Origin: Eutreptiella sp. 'Long Island Sound 2002'
Taxonomy: Eukaryota; Euglenozoa; Euglenophyceae; Eutreptiales; Eutreptiaceae
Direction: 5' to 3'
Length of the DNA stretch: 64,000 bases
Assembly (NCBI GenBank): GCA_964036045.1
Contig: OZ038380.1
Coordinates: 8,579,913 to 8,643,912 of the forward strand
A program made the translations under genes and the position numbers. The notes below the pieces were generated by a model. It had not been told where the DNA came from. It saw only the letters and a list, made by a program, of their open reading frames with translations, and searched no databases. Of this stretch, positions 36,401 through 48,529 are shown one piece after another. Position 1 is the stretch's first letter. Every line of letters begins with the position of its first letter.

Positions 36401-39400
36401 CACATGGTTAGACCCCAGTTTTGTGTGCAATAATGATTTACCACAGTCCAACCATGACTTTTGCACAAAGGCTGCATGGCCAAGACCGAGCCAGTGTTGG
36501 GGCACAGTGGCCACAATGTGGGGCACAAACAGTGAGTGCAGCATTGCCGCAAAAAACACATGGTGAGACCCCAGTTTTGTGTGTAATAATGATTTACCAC
36601 AGTCCAATCAGGACTTCTGCACAAAGCATGCATGGCCAAGACCGAGCCAGTTTTGGGGCACAGTGGCCACAATGTGGGGCACAAACTGTGAGTGCAGCAT
36701 TGCCGCAAAAAGCACATGGTGAGACCCCAGTTTTGTGTGTAATAATGACTTACCACAGTCCAACCATGACTTCTGCAAAAAGGCTGCATGGCCAAGACCG
36801 AGCTAGTTTTGGAGCATTGTGACCACAATGTGGGGCACAAACTGTGAGTGCAGCATTGCCGCAAAAAACACATGGTTAGACCCCAGTGTGGTGTGTAATA
36901 ATGATTTACCACAGTCCAATCATGACTTCTGCACAAAGGCTGCATGGCCAAGACGGAGCCAGCTTTGGGGCACAGTGGCCACAATGTGGGGCACAAACAG
37001 TGAGTGCAGCATTGCCGCAAAAAACACATGGTTAGATCCCAGTTTTGTGTGCAATAATGATTTACCACAGTCCAACCATGACTTCTGCACAAAGGATGCA
37101 TGGCCAAGACCGAGCCAGTTTTGGAGCATTGTGACCACAATGTGGGGCACAAACAGTGAGTGCAGCATTGCCGCAAAAAATACATGGTGAGACCCCAGTT
37201 TTGTGTGCAATAATGATTCACCACAGTCCAACCATGACTTCTGCACAAAGGCTGCATGGCCAAGACCAAGCCATTTTTGGACCATTGTGACCACAATGTG
37301 GGGCACAAACAGTGAGTGCAGCATTGCCGCAAAAAACACATGGTGAGACCCCAGTTTTGTGTGTAATAATGATTTACCACAGTCCAACCATGACTTCTGC
37401 ACAAAGGCTGCATGACCAAGACCGAGCCAGTTTTGGGGCACAGTGGCCACAATGTGGGGCACAAACAGTGAGTGCAGCATTGCCGCAAAAAACACATGGT
37501 TAGATCCCAGTTTTGTGTGCAATAATGATTTACCACAGTCCAACCATGACTTCTGCACAAAGGATGCATGGCCAAGACCGAGCCAGTTTTGGACCATTGT
37601 GACCACAATGTGGGGCACAAACTGTGAGTGCAGCATTGCCGCAAAAAACACATGGTGAGACCCCAGTTTTGTGTGTAATAATGATTTACCACAGTCCAAC
37701 CATGACTTCTGCACAAAGGCTGCATGGCCAAGACCGAGCCAGTTTTGGGGCACAGTGGCCACAATGTGGGGCACAAACAGTGAGTGCAGCATTGCCGCAA
37801 AAAACACATGGTTAGATCCCAGTTTTGTGTGTAATAATGATTTACCACAGTCCAACCATGACTTCTGCACAAAGGCTGCAGGGCCAAGACCGAGCCAGTT
37901 TTGGGGCATTGTGACCACAATGTGGGGCACAAACTGTGAGTGCAGCATTGCCGCAAAAAACACATGGTGAGACCCCAGTTTTGTGTGTAATAATGATTTA
38001 CCACAGTCCAATCATGACTTCTGCACAAAGGCTGCATGGCCAAGACCGAGCCAGTGTTGGGGCACAGTGGCCACAATGTGGGGCACAAACAGTGAGTGCA
38101 GCATTGCCGCAAAAAACACATGGTTAGACCCCAGTTTTGTGTGCAATAATGATTTACCACAGTCCAATCATGACTTCTGCACAAAGGCTGCATGGCCAAG
38201 ACCGAGCCAGTTTTGGGGCACAGTGGCCACAATGTGGGGCACAAACTGTGAGTGCAGCATTGCCGCAAAAAACACATGGTGAGACCCCAGTTTTGTGTGT
38301 AATAATGATTTACCACAGTCCAATCATGACTTCTGCACAAAGGATGCATGGCCAAGACCGAGCCAGTTTTGGGGCACAGTGGCCACAATGTGGGGCACAA
38401 ACTGTGAGTGCAGTATTGCCGCAAAAAGCACATGGTGAGACCCCAGTTTTGTGTGTAATAATGACTTACCACAGTCCAACCATGACTTCTGCAAAAAGGC
38501 TGCATGGCCAAGACCGAGCCAGTTTTGGAGCATTGTGACCACAATGTGGGGCACAAACTGTGAGTGCAGCATTGCCGCAAAAAACACATGGTTAGACCCC
38601 AGCTTTGTGTGCAATAATGATTTACCACAGTCCAACCATGACTTCTGCACAAAGGCTGGGTGGCCAAGACCGAGCCAGTTTTGGGGCACAGTGGCCACAA
38701 TGTGGGGCACAAACTGTGAGTGCAGCATTGCCGCAAAAAACACATGGTGAAACCCCTGTTTTGTGTGCAATAATGATTTACCACAGTCCGACCATGACTT
38801 CTGCACAAAGGCTGCATGGCCAAGACCGAGCCAGTTTTGGGGCACAGTGGCCACAATGTGGGGCACAAACAGTGAGTGCAGCATTGCCGCAAAAAACACA
38901 TGGTTAGACCCCAGTTTTGTGTGAAATAATGATTTACCACAGTCCAACCATGACTTCTGCACAAAGGCTGCATGGCCAAGACCGAGCCAGTTTTGGGGCA
39001 CAGTGACCACAATGTGGGGCACAAACCGTGAGTGCAGCATTGCCGCAAATAATACATGGTTAGACCCCAGTTTTGTGTGTAATAATGATTTACCACAGTC
39101 CAACCATGACTTGTGCACAAAGCCTGCATGGCCAAGACCGAGGCAGTTTTGGGGCACAGTGGCCACAATGTGGGGCACAAACAGTGAGTGCAGCATTGCC
39201 GCAAAAAACACATGGTTAGACCCCAGTTTTGTGTGTAACAATGATTTACCACAGTCCAACCATGACTTCTGCACAAAGGATGCATGGCCAAGACCGAGCC
39301 AGTTTTGGGGCACAGTGGCCACAATGTGGGGCACAAACTGTGAGTGCAGCATTGCCGCAAAAAATACATGGTTAGACCCCAGTTTTGTGTGTAATAATGA

Positions 39401-39700
39401 TTTACCACAGTCCAACCATGACTTCTGCACAAAGGCTGCATGGCCAAGACCGAGCCAGTTTTGGGGCACAGTGGCCACAATGTGGGGCACAAACAGTGAG
39501 TGCAGCATTGCCGCAAAAAACACATGGTGAGACCCCAGTTTTGTGTGCAATAATGATTTACCACAGTCCAACCATGACTTCTGCACAAAGGCTGCATGGC
39601 CAAGACCGAGCCAGTTTTGGGGCACAGTGGCCACAATGTGGGGCACAAACAGTGAGTGCAGCATTGCCGCAAAAAAACATGGTTAGACCCCAGTTTTGTG
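30490..39700. repeat. Multi-monomer block present in two to three copies (offsets 14, 15 and 27 monomers)
   Basis: Rare variant gtgtgaaataatg occurs at 32523, 34707 and 38919, that is 2184 bp (14 units) and 4212 bp (27 units) apart. It is accompanied by aaaccgtgagtg or its derivative and by a gaccgaggga/gaccgaggca unit. Farther left, the gatgcatggcgaagacc block near 30540 recurs near 32880, 2340 bp (15 units) away. The switch from 15 to 14 units means one copy lost or gained a single monomer. Confidence 0.85.
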
Positions 39701-42700
39701 TGCAATAATGATTTACCACAGTCCAACCATGACTTCTGCACAAAGGCTGCATGGCCAAGACCGAGCCAGTTTTGGACCATTGTGACCACAATGTGGGGCA
39801 CAAACAGTGAGTGCAGTATTGCCGCAAAAAACACATGGTGAGACCAAAACTTTGTGTGTAATAATGATTTACCACAGTCCAACCATGACTTCCGCACAAA
39901 GGCTGCATGGCCAAGACCGAGCCAGTTTTGGACCATTGTGACCACAATGTGGGGCACAAACAGTGAGTGCAGCATTGCCGCAAAAAACACATGGTGAGAC
40001 CCCAGTTTTGTGTGTAATAATGATTTACCACAGTCCAACCATGACTTCTGCACAAAGGCTGCATGGCCAAGACCGGGCCAGTTTTGGGGCACAGTGGCCA
40101 CAATGTGGGGCACAAACAGTGAGTGCAGCATTGCCGCAAAAAACACATGGTTAGATCCCAGTTTTGTGTGCAATAATGATTTACCACAGTCCAACCATGA
40201 CTTCTGCACAAAGGATGCATGGCCAAGACCGAGCCAGTTTTGGAGCATTGTGACCACAATGTGGGGCACAAACAGTGAGTGCAGCATTGCCGCAAAAAAC
40301 ACATGGTGAGACCCCAGTTTTGTGTGCAATAATGATTTACCACAGTCCAACCATGACTTCGGCACAAAGGCTGCATGGCCAAGACCGAGCCAGTTTTGGA
40401 CCATTGTGACCACAATGTGGGGCACAAACAGTGAGTGCAGTATTGCCGCAAAAAACACATGGTGAGACCCAAATTTTGCGTGTAATAATGATTTACCACA
40501 GTCCAACCATGACTTCTGCACACAGGCTGCATGGCCAAGACCGAGCCAGTCTTGGAGCATTGTGACCACAATGTGGGGCACAAACAGTGAGTGCAGCATT
40601 GCCGCAAAAAATACATGGTTAGACCCCAGTTTTGTGTGTAATAATGATTTACCACAGTCCAACCATGACTTCTGCACAAAGGCTGCATGGCCAAGACCGA
40701 GCCAGTCTTGGAGCATTGTGACCACAATGTGGGGCACAAACAGTGAGTGCAGCATTGCCGCAAAAAACACATGGTTAGACCCCAGTTTTGTGTGCAATAA
40801 TGATTTACCACAGTCCAACCATGACTTTTGCACAAAGGCTGCATGGCCAAGACCGAGCCAGTTTTGGGGCAGAGTGGCCACAACGTGGGGCACAAACTGT
40901 GAGTGCAGCATTGCCGCAAAAAACACATGGTGAGACCCCAGTTTTGTGTGTAACAATGATTTACCACAGTCCAACCATGACTTCTGCACAAAGGCTGCAT
41001 GGCCAAGACCGAGCCAGTTTTGGGGCACAGTGGCCACAATGTGGGGCAAAAACTGTGAGTGCAGCATTGCCGCAAAAAACACATGGTGTGATCCCAGTTT
41101 TGTGTGCAATAGAGATTTACCACAGTCCAATCATGACTTCTGCACAAAGGCTGCATGGCCAAGACCGAGCCAGTTTTGGAGCATTGTGACCACAATGTGG
41201 GGCACAAACTGTGAGTGCAGCATTGCCGCAAAAAACACATGGTGAGACCCCAGTTTTGTGTGTAATAATCATTTACCGCAGTCCAACCATGACTTCTGCA
41301 CAAAGGCTGCATGGCCAAGACCGAGCCAGTCTTGGAGCATTGTGACCACAATGTGGGGCACAAACAGTGAGTGCAGCATTGCCGCAAAAAACACATGGTT
41401 AGACCCCAGTTTTGTGTGTAATAATGATTTACCACAGTCCAACCATGACTTCTGCACAAAGGCTGCATGGCCAAGACCGAGCCAGTCTTGGAGCATTGTG
41501 ACCACAATGTGGGGCAAAAACTGTGAGTGCAGCATTGCCGCAAAAAACACATGGTTAGACCCCAGTTTTGTGCGCAATAATGATTCACCACAGTCCAATC
41601 ATGACTTTTGCACAAAGGCTGCATGGCCAAGACCGAGCCAGTTTTGGGGCAGAGTGGCCACAACGTGGGGCACAAACTGTGAGTGCAGCATTGCCGCAAA
41701 AAAAACATGGTGAGACCCCAGTTTTGTGTGTAATAATTTTTTACCACAGTCCAACCATGACTTCTGCACAAAGGCTGCATGGCCAAGACCGAGCCAGTTT
41801 TGGGGCACAGTGGCCACAATGTGGGGCGCAAACTGTGAGTGCAGCATTGCCGCAAAAAACACATGGTGAGATCCCAGTTCTGTGTGCAATAGAGATTTAC
41901 CACAGTCCAATCATGACTTCTGCACAAAGGCTGCATGGCCAAGACCGAGCCAGTTTTGGAGCATTGTGACCACAATGTGGGGCACAAACTGTGAGTGCAG
42001 CATTGCCGCAAAAAACACATGGTGAGACCCCAGTTTTGTGTGTAATAATGATTTACCGCAGTCCAATCATGACTTCTGCACAAAGGCTGCATGGCCAAGA
42101 CCGAGCCAGTTTTGGGGCACAGTGGCCACAATTTGGGGCACCAACAGTGGGTGCAGCATTGCCGCAAAAAACACATGGTGAGATCCCAGTTTTGTGTGCA
42201 ATAATGATTTACCACAGTCCAACCATGACTTCTGCACAAAGGATGCATGGCCAAGACCGAGCCAGTTTTGGGGCACCCTGGCCACAATGTGGGGCACAAA
42301 CTGTGAGTGCAGCATTGCCGCAAAAAACACATGGTGAGATCCCAGTTTTGTGTGCAATAATGATTTACCACAGTCCAACCATGACTTCTGCACAAAGGCT
42401 GCATGGCCAAGACCGAGCCAGTTTTGGAGCATTGTGACCACAATGTGGGGCACAAACTGTGAGTGCAGCATTGCCGCAAGAAACACATGGTTAGACCCCA
42501 GTTTTGTGTGTAATAATGATTTACCACAGTCCAACCATGACTTCTGCACAAAGGCTGCATGGCCAAGACCGAGGCAGTCTTGGACCATTGTGACCACAAT
42601 GTGGGGCACAAACAGTGAGTGCAGCATTGCCGCAAAAAAAACATGGTTAGACCCCTGTTTTGTGTGTAATAATGATTTACCACAGTCCAACCATGACTTC

Positions 42701-42779
42701 TGCACAAAGGCTGCATGGCCAAGACCGAGCCAGTTTTGGGGCACAGTGGCCACAATGTGGGGCACAAACTGTGAGTGCA

Positions 42780-44060
42780 GCATTGCCGCAAAAAGCACAT
42801 GGTTAGACCCCAGTTTTGTGTGCAATAATGATTTACCACAGTCCAACCATGACTTCTGCACAAAGGATGCATGGCCAAGACCGAGCCAGTTTTGGGGCAC
42901 AGTGGCCACAATGTGGGGCACAAACAGTGAGTGTAGCATTGCCGCAAAAAACACATGGTGAGACCCCTGTTTTGTGCGTAATGATTTACCACAGTCCAAT
43001 CATGACTTCTGCACAAAGGCTGCATGGCCAAGACCGAGCCAGCTTTGGAGCATTGTGACCACAATGTGGGGCACAAACTGTGCGTGCAGCATTGCCGCAA
43101 AAAACACATGGTTAGACCCCAGTTTTGTGTGCAATAATGATTTACCACAGTCCAATCATGACTTCTGCACAAAGGCTGCATGGCCAAGACCGAGCCAGTT
43201 TTGGAGCATTGTGACCACAATGTGGGGCACAAACTGTGAGTGCAGCATTGCCGCAAAAAACACATGGTGAGACCCCAGTTTTGTGTGTAATAATGATTTA
43301 CCACAGTCCAACCATGACTTCTGCACGAAGGCTGCGTGGCCAAGACCGAGCCAGTTTTGGGGCACAGTGACCACAATGTGGGGCACAAACAGTGAGTGCA
43401 GCATTGCCGCAAAAAAAACATGGTTAGACCCCTGTTTTGTGTGTAATAATGATTTACCACAGTCCAACCATGACTTCTGCACAAAGGCTGCATGGCCAAG
43501 ACCGAGCCAGTTTTGGGGCACAGTGGCCACAATGTGGGGCACAAACTGTGAGTGCAGCATTGCCGCAAAAAGCACATGGTTAGACCCCAGTTTTGTGTGC
43601 AATAATGATTTACCACAGTCCAACCATGACTTCTGCACAAAGGATGCATGGCCAAGACCGAGCCAGTTTTGGGGCACAGTGGCCACAATGTGGGGCACAA
43701 ACAGTGAGTGTAGCATTGCCGCAAAAAACACATGGTGAGACCCCTGTTTTGTGCGTAATGATTTACCACAGTCCAATCATGACTTCTGCACAAAGGCTGC
43801 ATGGCCAAGACCGAGCCAGCTTTGGAGCATTGTGACCACAATGTGGGGCACAAACTGTGCGTGCAGCATTGCCGCAAAAAACACATGGTTAGACCCCAGT
43901 TTTGTGTGCAATAATGATTTACCACAGTCCAATCATGACTTCTGCACAAAGGCTGCATGGCCAAGACCGAGCCAGTTTTGGAGCATTGTGACCACAATGT
44001 GGGGCACAAACTGTGAGTGCAGCATTGCCGCAAAAAACACATGGTGAGACCCCAGTTTTG
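42780..44060. repeat. 5-monomer duplication carrying a 3-bp deletion (period 777 bp)
   Basis: The variant tttgtgcgtaatgattt, lacking one aat relative to other monomers, occurs near 42973 and 43750 in otherwise matching blocks 777 bp apart, which is five monomers minus 3 bp. A related block near 45464 has the full aataat form, so the deletion arose in one block and was then copied. Confidence 0.85.
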
Positions 44061-47000
44061 TGTGTAATAATGATTTACCACAGTCCAACCATGACTTCTG
44101 CACGAAGGCTGCGTGGCCAAGACCGAGCCAGTTTTGGGGCACAGTGGCCACAATGTGGGGCACAAACTGTGAGTGCAGCATTGCCGAAAAAAACACATGG
44201 TGAGACCCCAGTTTTGTGTGTAATAATGATTTACCACAGTCCAACCATGACTTCTGCACAAAGGCTGCATGGCCAAGACCGAGCCAGTTTTGGAGCATTG
44301 TGACCACAATGTGGGGCACAAACAGTGAGTGCAGCATTGCCGCAAAAAACACATGGTGAGACCCCAGTTTTGTGTGCAATAATGATTTACCACAGTCCAA
44401 CCATGACTTCTGCACAAAGGCTGCATGGCCAAGACCGAGCCAGTTTTGGGGCACAGTGGCCAAAATGTGGGGCACAAACAGTGAGTGTAGCATTGCCGCA
44501 AAAAGCACATGGTGAGACCCCAGTTTTGTGCGTAATAATGATTTACCACAGTCCAATCATGACTTCTGCACAAAGGCTGCACGGCCAAGACCGAGCCAGT
44601 TTTGGACCATTGTGACCACAATGTGGGGCACAAACAGTGAGTGCAGCATTGCCGCAAAAAAAACATGGTTAGACCCCAGTTTTGTGTGTAATAATGATTT
44701 ACCACAGTCCAACCATGACTTCTGCACAAAGGCTGCATGGCCAAGACCGAGCCAGTTTTGGGGCACAGTGGCCACAATGTGGGGCACAAACAGTGAGTGT
44801 AGCATTGCCGCAAAAAACACATGGTGAGACCCCAGTTTTGTGCGTAATAATGATTTACCACAGTCCAATCATGACTTCTGCACAAAGGTTGCATGGCCAA
44901 GACCAAGCCAGTTTTGGGGCATTGTGACCACAATGTGGGGCAGAAACAGTGAGTGCAGCATTGCCGCAAAAAACACATCGGTAGACCCCGGTTTTGTGTG
45001 TAATAATGATTTACCACAGTCCAATCATGACTTCTGCACAAAGGCTGCATGGCCAAGACCGAGCCAGGTTTGGGGCACAGTGGCCACAATGTGGGGCACA
45101 AACTGTGAGTGCAGCATTGCCGCAAAAAACACATGGTGAGACCCCAGTTTTGTATGTAATAATGATTTACCACAGTCCAATCATGACTTCTGCACAAAGG
45201 CTGCATGGCCAAGACCGGGCCAGTTTTGGGGCACAGTGGCCACAATGTGGGACACAAACTGTGAGTGCAGCATTGCCGCAAAAAGCACATGGTTAGACCC
45301 CAGTTTTGTGTGCAATAATGATTTACCACAGTCCAACCATGACTTCTGCACAAAGGATGCATGGCCAAGACCGAGCCAGTTTTGGGGCACAGTGGCCACA
45401 ATGTGGGGCACAAACAGTGAGTGTAGCATTGCCGCAAAAAACACATGGTGAGACCCCTGTTTTGTGCGTAATAATGATTTACCACAGTCCAATCATGACT
45501 TCTGCACAAAGGCTGCATGGCCAAGACCGAGCCAGCTTTGGAGCATTGTGACCACAATGTGGGGCACAAACTGTGCGTGCAGCATTGCCGCAAAAAACAC
45601 ATGGTTAGACCCCAGTTTTGTGTGCAATAATGATTTACCACAGTCCAATCATGACTTCTGCACAAGGCTGCATGGCCAAGACCGAGCCAGTTTTGGAGCA
45701 TTGTGACCACAATGTGGGGCACAAACTGTGAGTGCAGCATTGCCGCAAAAAACACATGGTGAGACCCCAGTTTTGTGTGTAATAATGATTTACCCCAGTC
45801 CAACCATGACTTCTGCACGAAGGCTGCGTGGCCAAGACCGAGCCAGTTTTGGGGCACAGTGGCCACAATGTGGGGCACAAACTGTGAGTGCAGCATTGCC
45901 GAAAAAAACACATGGTGAGACCCCAGTTTTGTGTGTAATAATGATTTACCACAGTCCAACCATGACTTCTGCACAAAGGCTGCATGGCCAAGACCGAGCC
46001 AGTTTTGGAGCATTGTGACCACAATGTGGGGCACAAACAGTGAGTGCAGCATTGCCGCAAAAAACACATGGTGAGACCCCAGTTTTGTGTGCAATAATGA
46101 TTTACCACAGTCCAACCATGACTTCTGCACAAAGGCTGCATGGCCAAGACCGAGCCAGTTTTGGGGCACAGTGGCCAAAATGTGGGGCACAAACAGTGAG
46201 TGTAGCATTGCCGCAAAAAGCACATGGTGAGACCCCAGTTTTGTGCGTAATAATGATTTACCACAGTCCAATCATGACTTCTGCACAAAGGCTGCACGGC
46301 CAAGACCGAGCCAGTTTTGGACCATTGTGACCACAATGTGGGGCACAAACAGTGAGTGCAGCATTGCCGCAAAAAAAACATGGTTAGACCCCAGTTTTGT
46401 GTGTAATAATGATTTACCACAGTCCAACCATGACTTCTGCACAAAGGCTGCATGGCCAAGACCGAGCCAGTTTTGGGGCACAGTGGCCACAATGTGGGGC
46501 ACAAACAGTGAGTGTAGCATTGCCGCAAAAAACACATGGTGAGACCCCAGTTTTGTGCGTAATAATGATTTACCACAGTCCAATCATGACTTCTGCACAA
46601 AGGTTGCATGGCCAAGACCAAGCCAGTTTTGGGGCATTGTGACCACAATGTGGGGCAGAAACAGTGAGTGCAGCATTGCCGCAAAAAACACATGGTGAGA
46701 CCCCGGTTTTGTGTGTAATAATGATTTACCACAGTCCAATCATGACTTCTGCACAAAGGCTGCATGGCCAAGACCGAGCCAGGTTTGGGGCACAGTGGCC
46801 ACAATGTGGGGCACAAACTGTGAGTGCAGCATTGCCGCAAAAAACACATGGTGAGACCCCAGTTTTGTGTGTAATAATGATTTACCACAGTCCAACCATG
46901 ACTTCGGCACAAAGGATGCATGGCCAAGACCGAGCCAGTTTTGGGGCACAGTGGCCACAATGTGGGGCACAAACTGTGAGTGCAGCATTGCCGCAAAAAA

Positions 47001-47640
47001 CACATGGTGAGACCCCAGTTTTGTATGTAATAATGATTTACCACAGTCCAATCATGACTTCTGCACAAAGGCTGCATGGCCAAGACCGGGCCAGTTTTGG
47101 GGCACAGTGGCCACAATGTGGGACACAAACTGTGAGTGCAGCATTGCCGCAAAAAGCACATGGTTAGACCCCAGTTTTGTGTGCAATAATGATTTACCAC
47201 AGTCCAACCATGACTTCTGCACAAAGGCTGCATGGCCAAGACCGAGCCAGTTTTGGGGCACAGTGGCCACAATGTGGGGCACAAACAGTGAGTGTAGCAT
47301 TGCCGCAAAAAGCACATGGTGAGACCCCAGTTTTGTGCGTAATAATGATTTACCACAGTCCAATCATGACTTCTGCACAAAGGCTGCACGGCCAAGACCG
47401 AGCCAGTTTTGGACCATTGTGACCACAATGTGGGGCACAAACAGTGAGTGCAGCATTGCCGCAAAAAAAACATGGTTAGACCCCAGTTTTGTGTGTAATA
47501 ATGATTTACCACAGTCCAACCATGACTTCTGCACAAAGGCTGCATGGCCAAGACCGAGCCAGTTTTGGGGCACAGTGGCCACAATGTGGGGCACAAACAG
47601 TGAGTGCAGCATTGCCGCAAAAAACACATGGTGAGACCCC
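43930..47640. repeat. 11- to 12-monomer duplication (offset 1715, then 1871 bp)
   Basis: Blocks with gctgcacggccaagacc followed by ggaccattgtgacc occur near 44577, 46292 and 47384. Between 43.9 and 45.1 kb the match to the right-hand copy is at 1715 bp (11 units minus 1); from about 45.18 kb it is at 1871 bp (12 units minus 1). The missing base corresponds to the cacaaggctgc deletion near 45666. Confidence 0.78.
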
Positions 47641-48529
47641 AGTTTTGTGCGTAATAATGATTTACCACAGTCCAATCATGACTTCTGCACAAAGGGTGCA
47701 TGGCCAAGACCAAGCCAGTTTTGGGGCATTATGACCACAATGTGGGGCACAAACAGTGAGTGCAGCATTGCCGCAAAAAACACATGGTGAGACCCCTGTT
47801 TTGTGTGTAATAATGATTTACCACAGTCCAACCATGACTTCTGCACAAAGGCTGCATGGCCAAGACCGAGCCAGGTTTGGGGCACAGTGGCCACAATGTG
47901 GGGCACAAACTGTGAGTGCAGCATTGCCGCAAAAAACACATGGTTAGACCCCAGTTTTGTGTGTAATAATGATTTACCACAGTCCAACCATGACTTCGGC
48001 ACAAAGGATGCATGGCCAAGACCGAGCCAGTTTTGGGGCACAGTGGCCACAATGTGGGGCACAAACTGTGAGTGCAGCATTGCCGCAAAAAACACATGGT
48101 TAGACCCCAGTTTTGTATGTAATAATGATTTACCACAGTCCAATCATGACTTCTGCACAAAGGCTGCATGGCCAAGACCGAGCCAATCTGGGAGCATTGT
48201 GACCACAATGTGGGGCACAAACAGTGAGTGCAGCATTGCCGCAAAAAACACATGGTGAGACCCCAGTTTTGTGTGCAATAATGATTGACCACAGTCCAAT
48301 CATGACTTCTGCACAAAGGCTGCATGGCCAAGACCGAGCCAATCTGGGAGCATTGTGACCACAATGTGGGGCACAAACAGTGAGTGAAGCATTGCCGCAA
48401 AAAGCACATGGTTAGACCCCAGTTTTGTCTGTAATGATGATTTACCACAGTCCAACCATGACTTCTGCACAAAGGCTGCATGGCCAAGACCGAGCCAGTT
48501 TTGGAGCATTGTGACCACAATGTGGGGCA

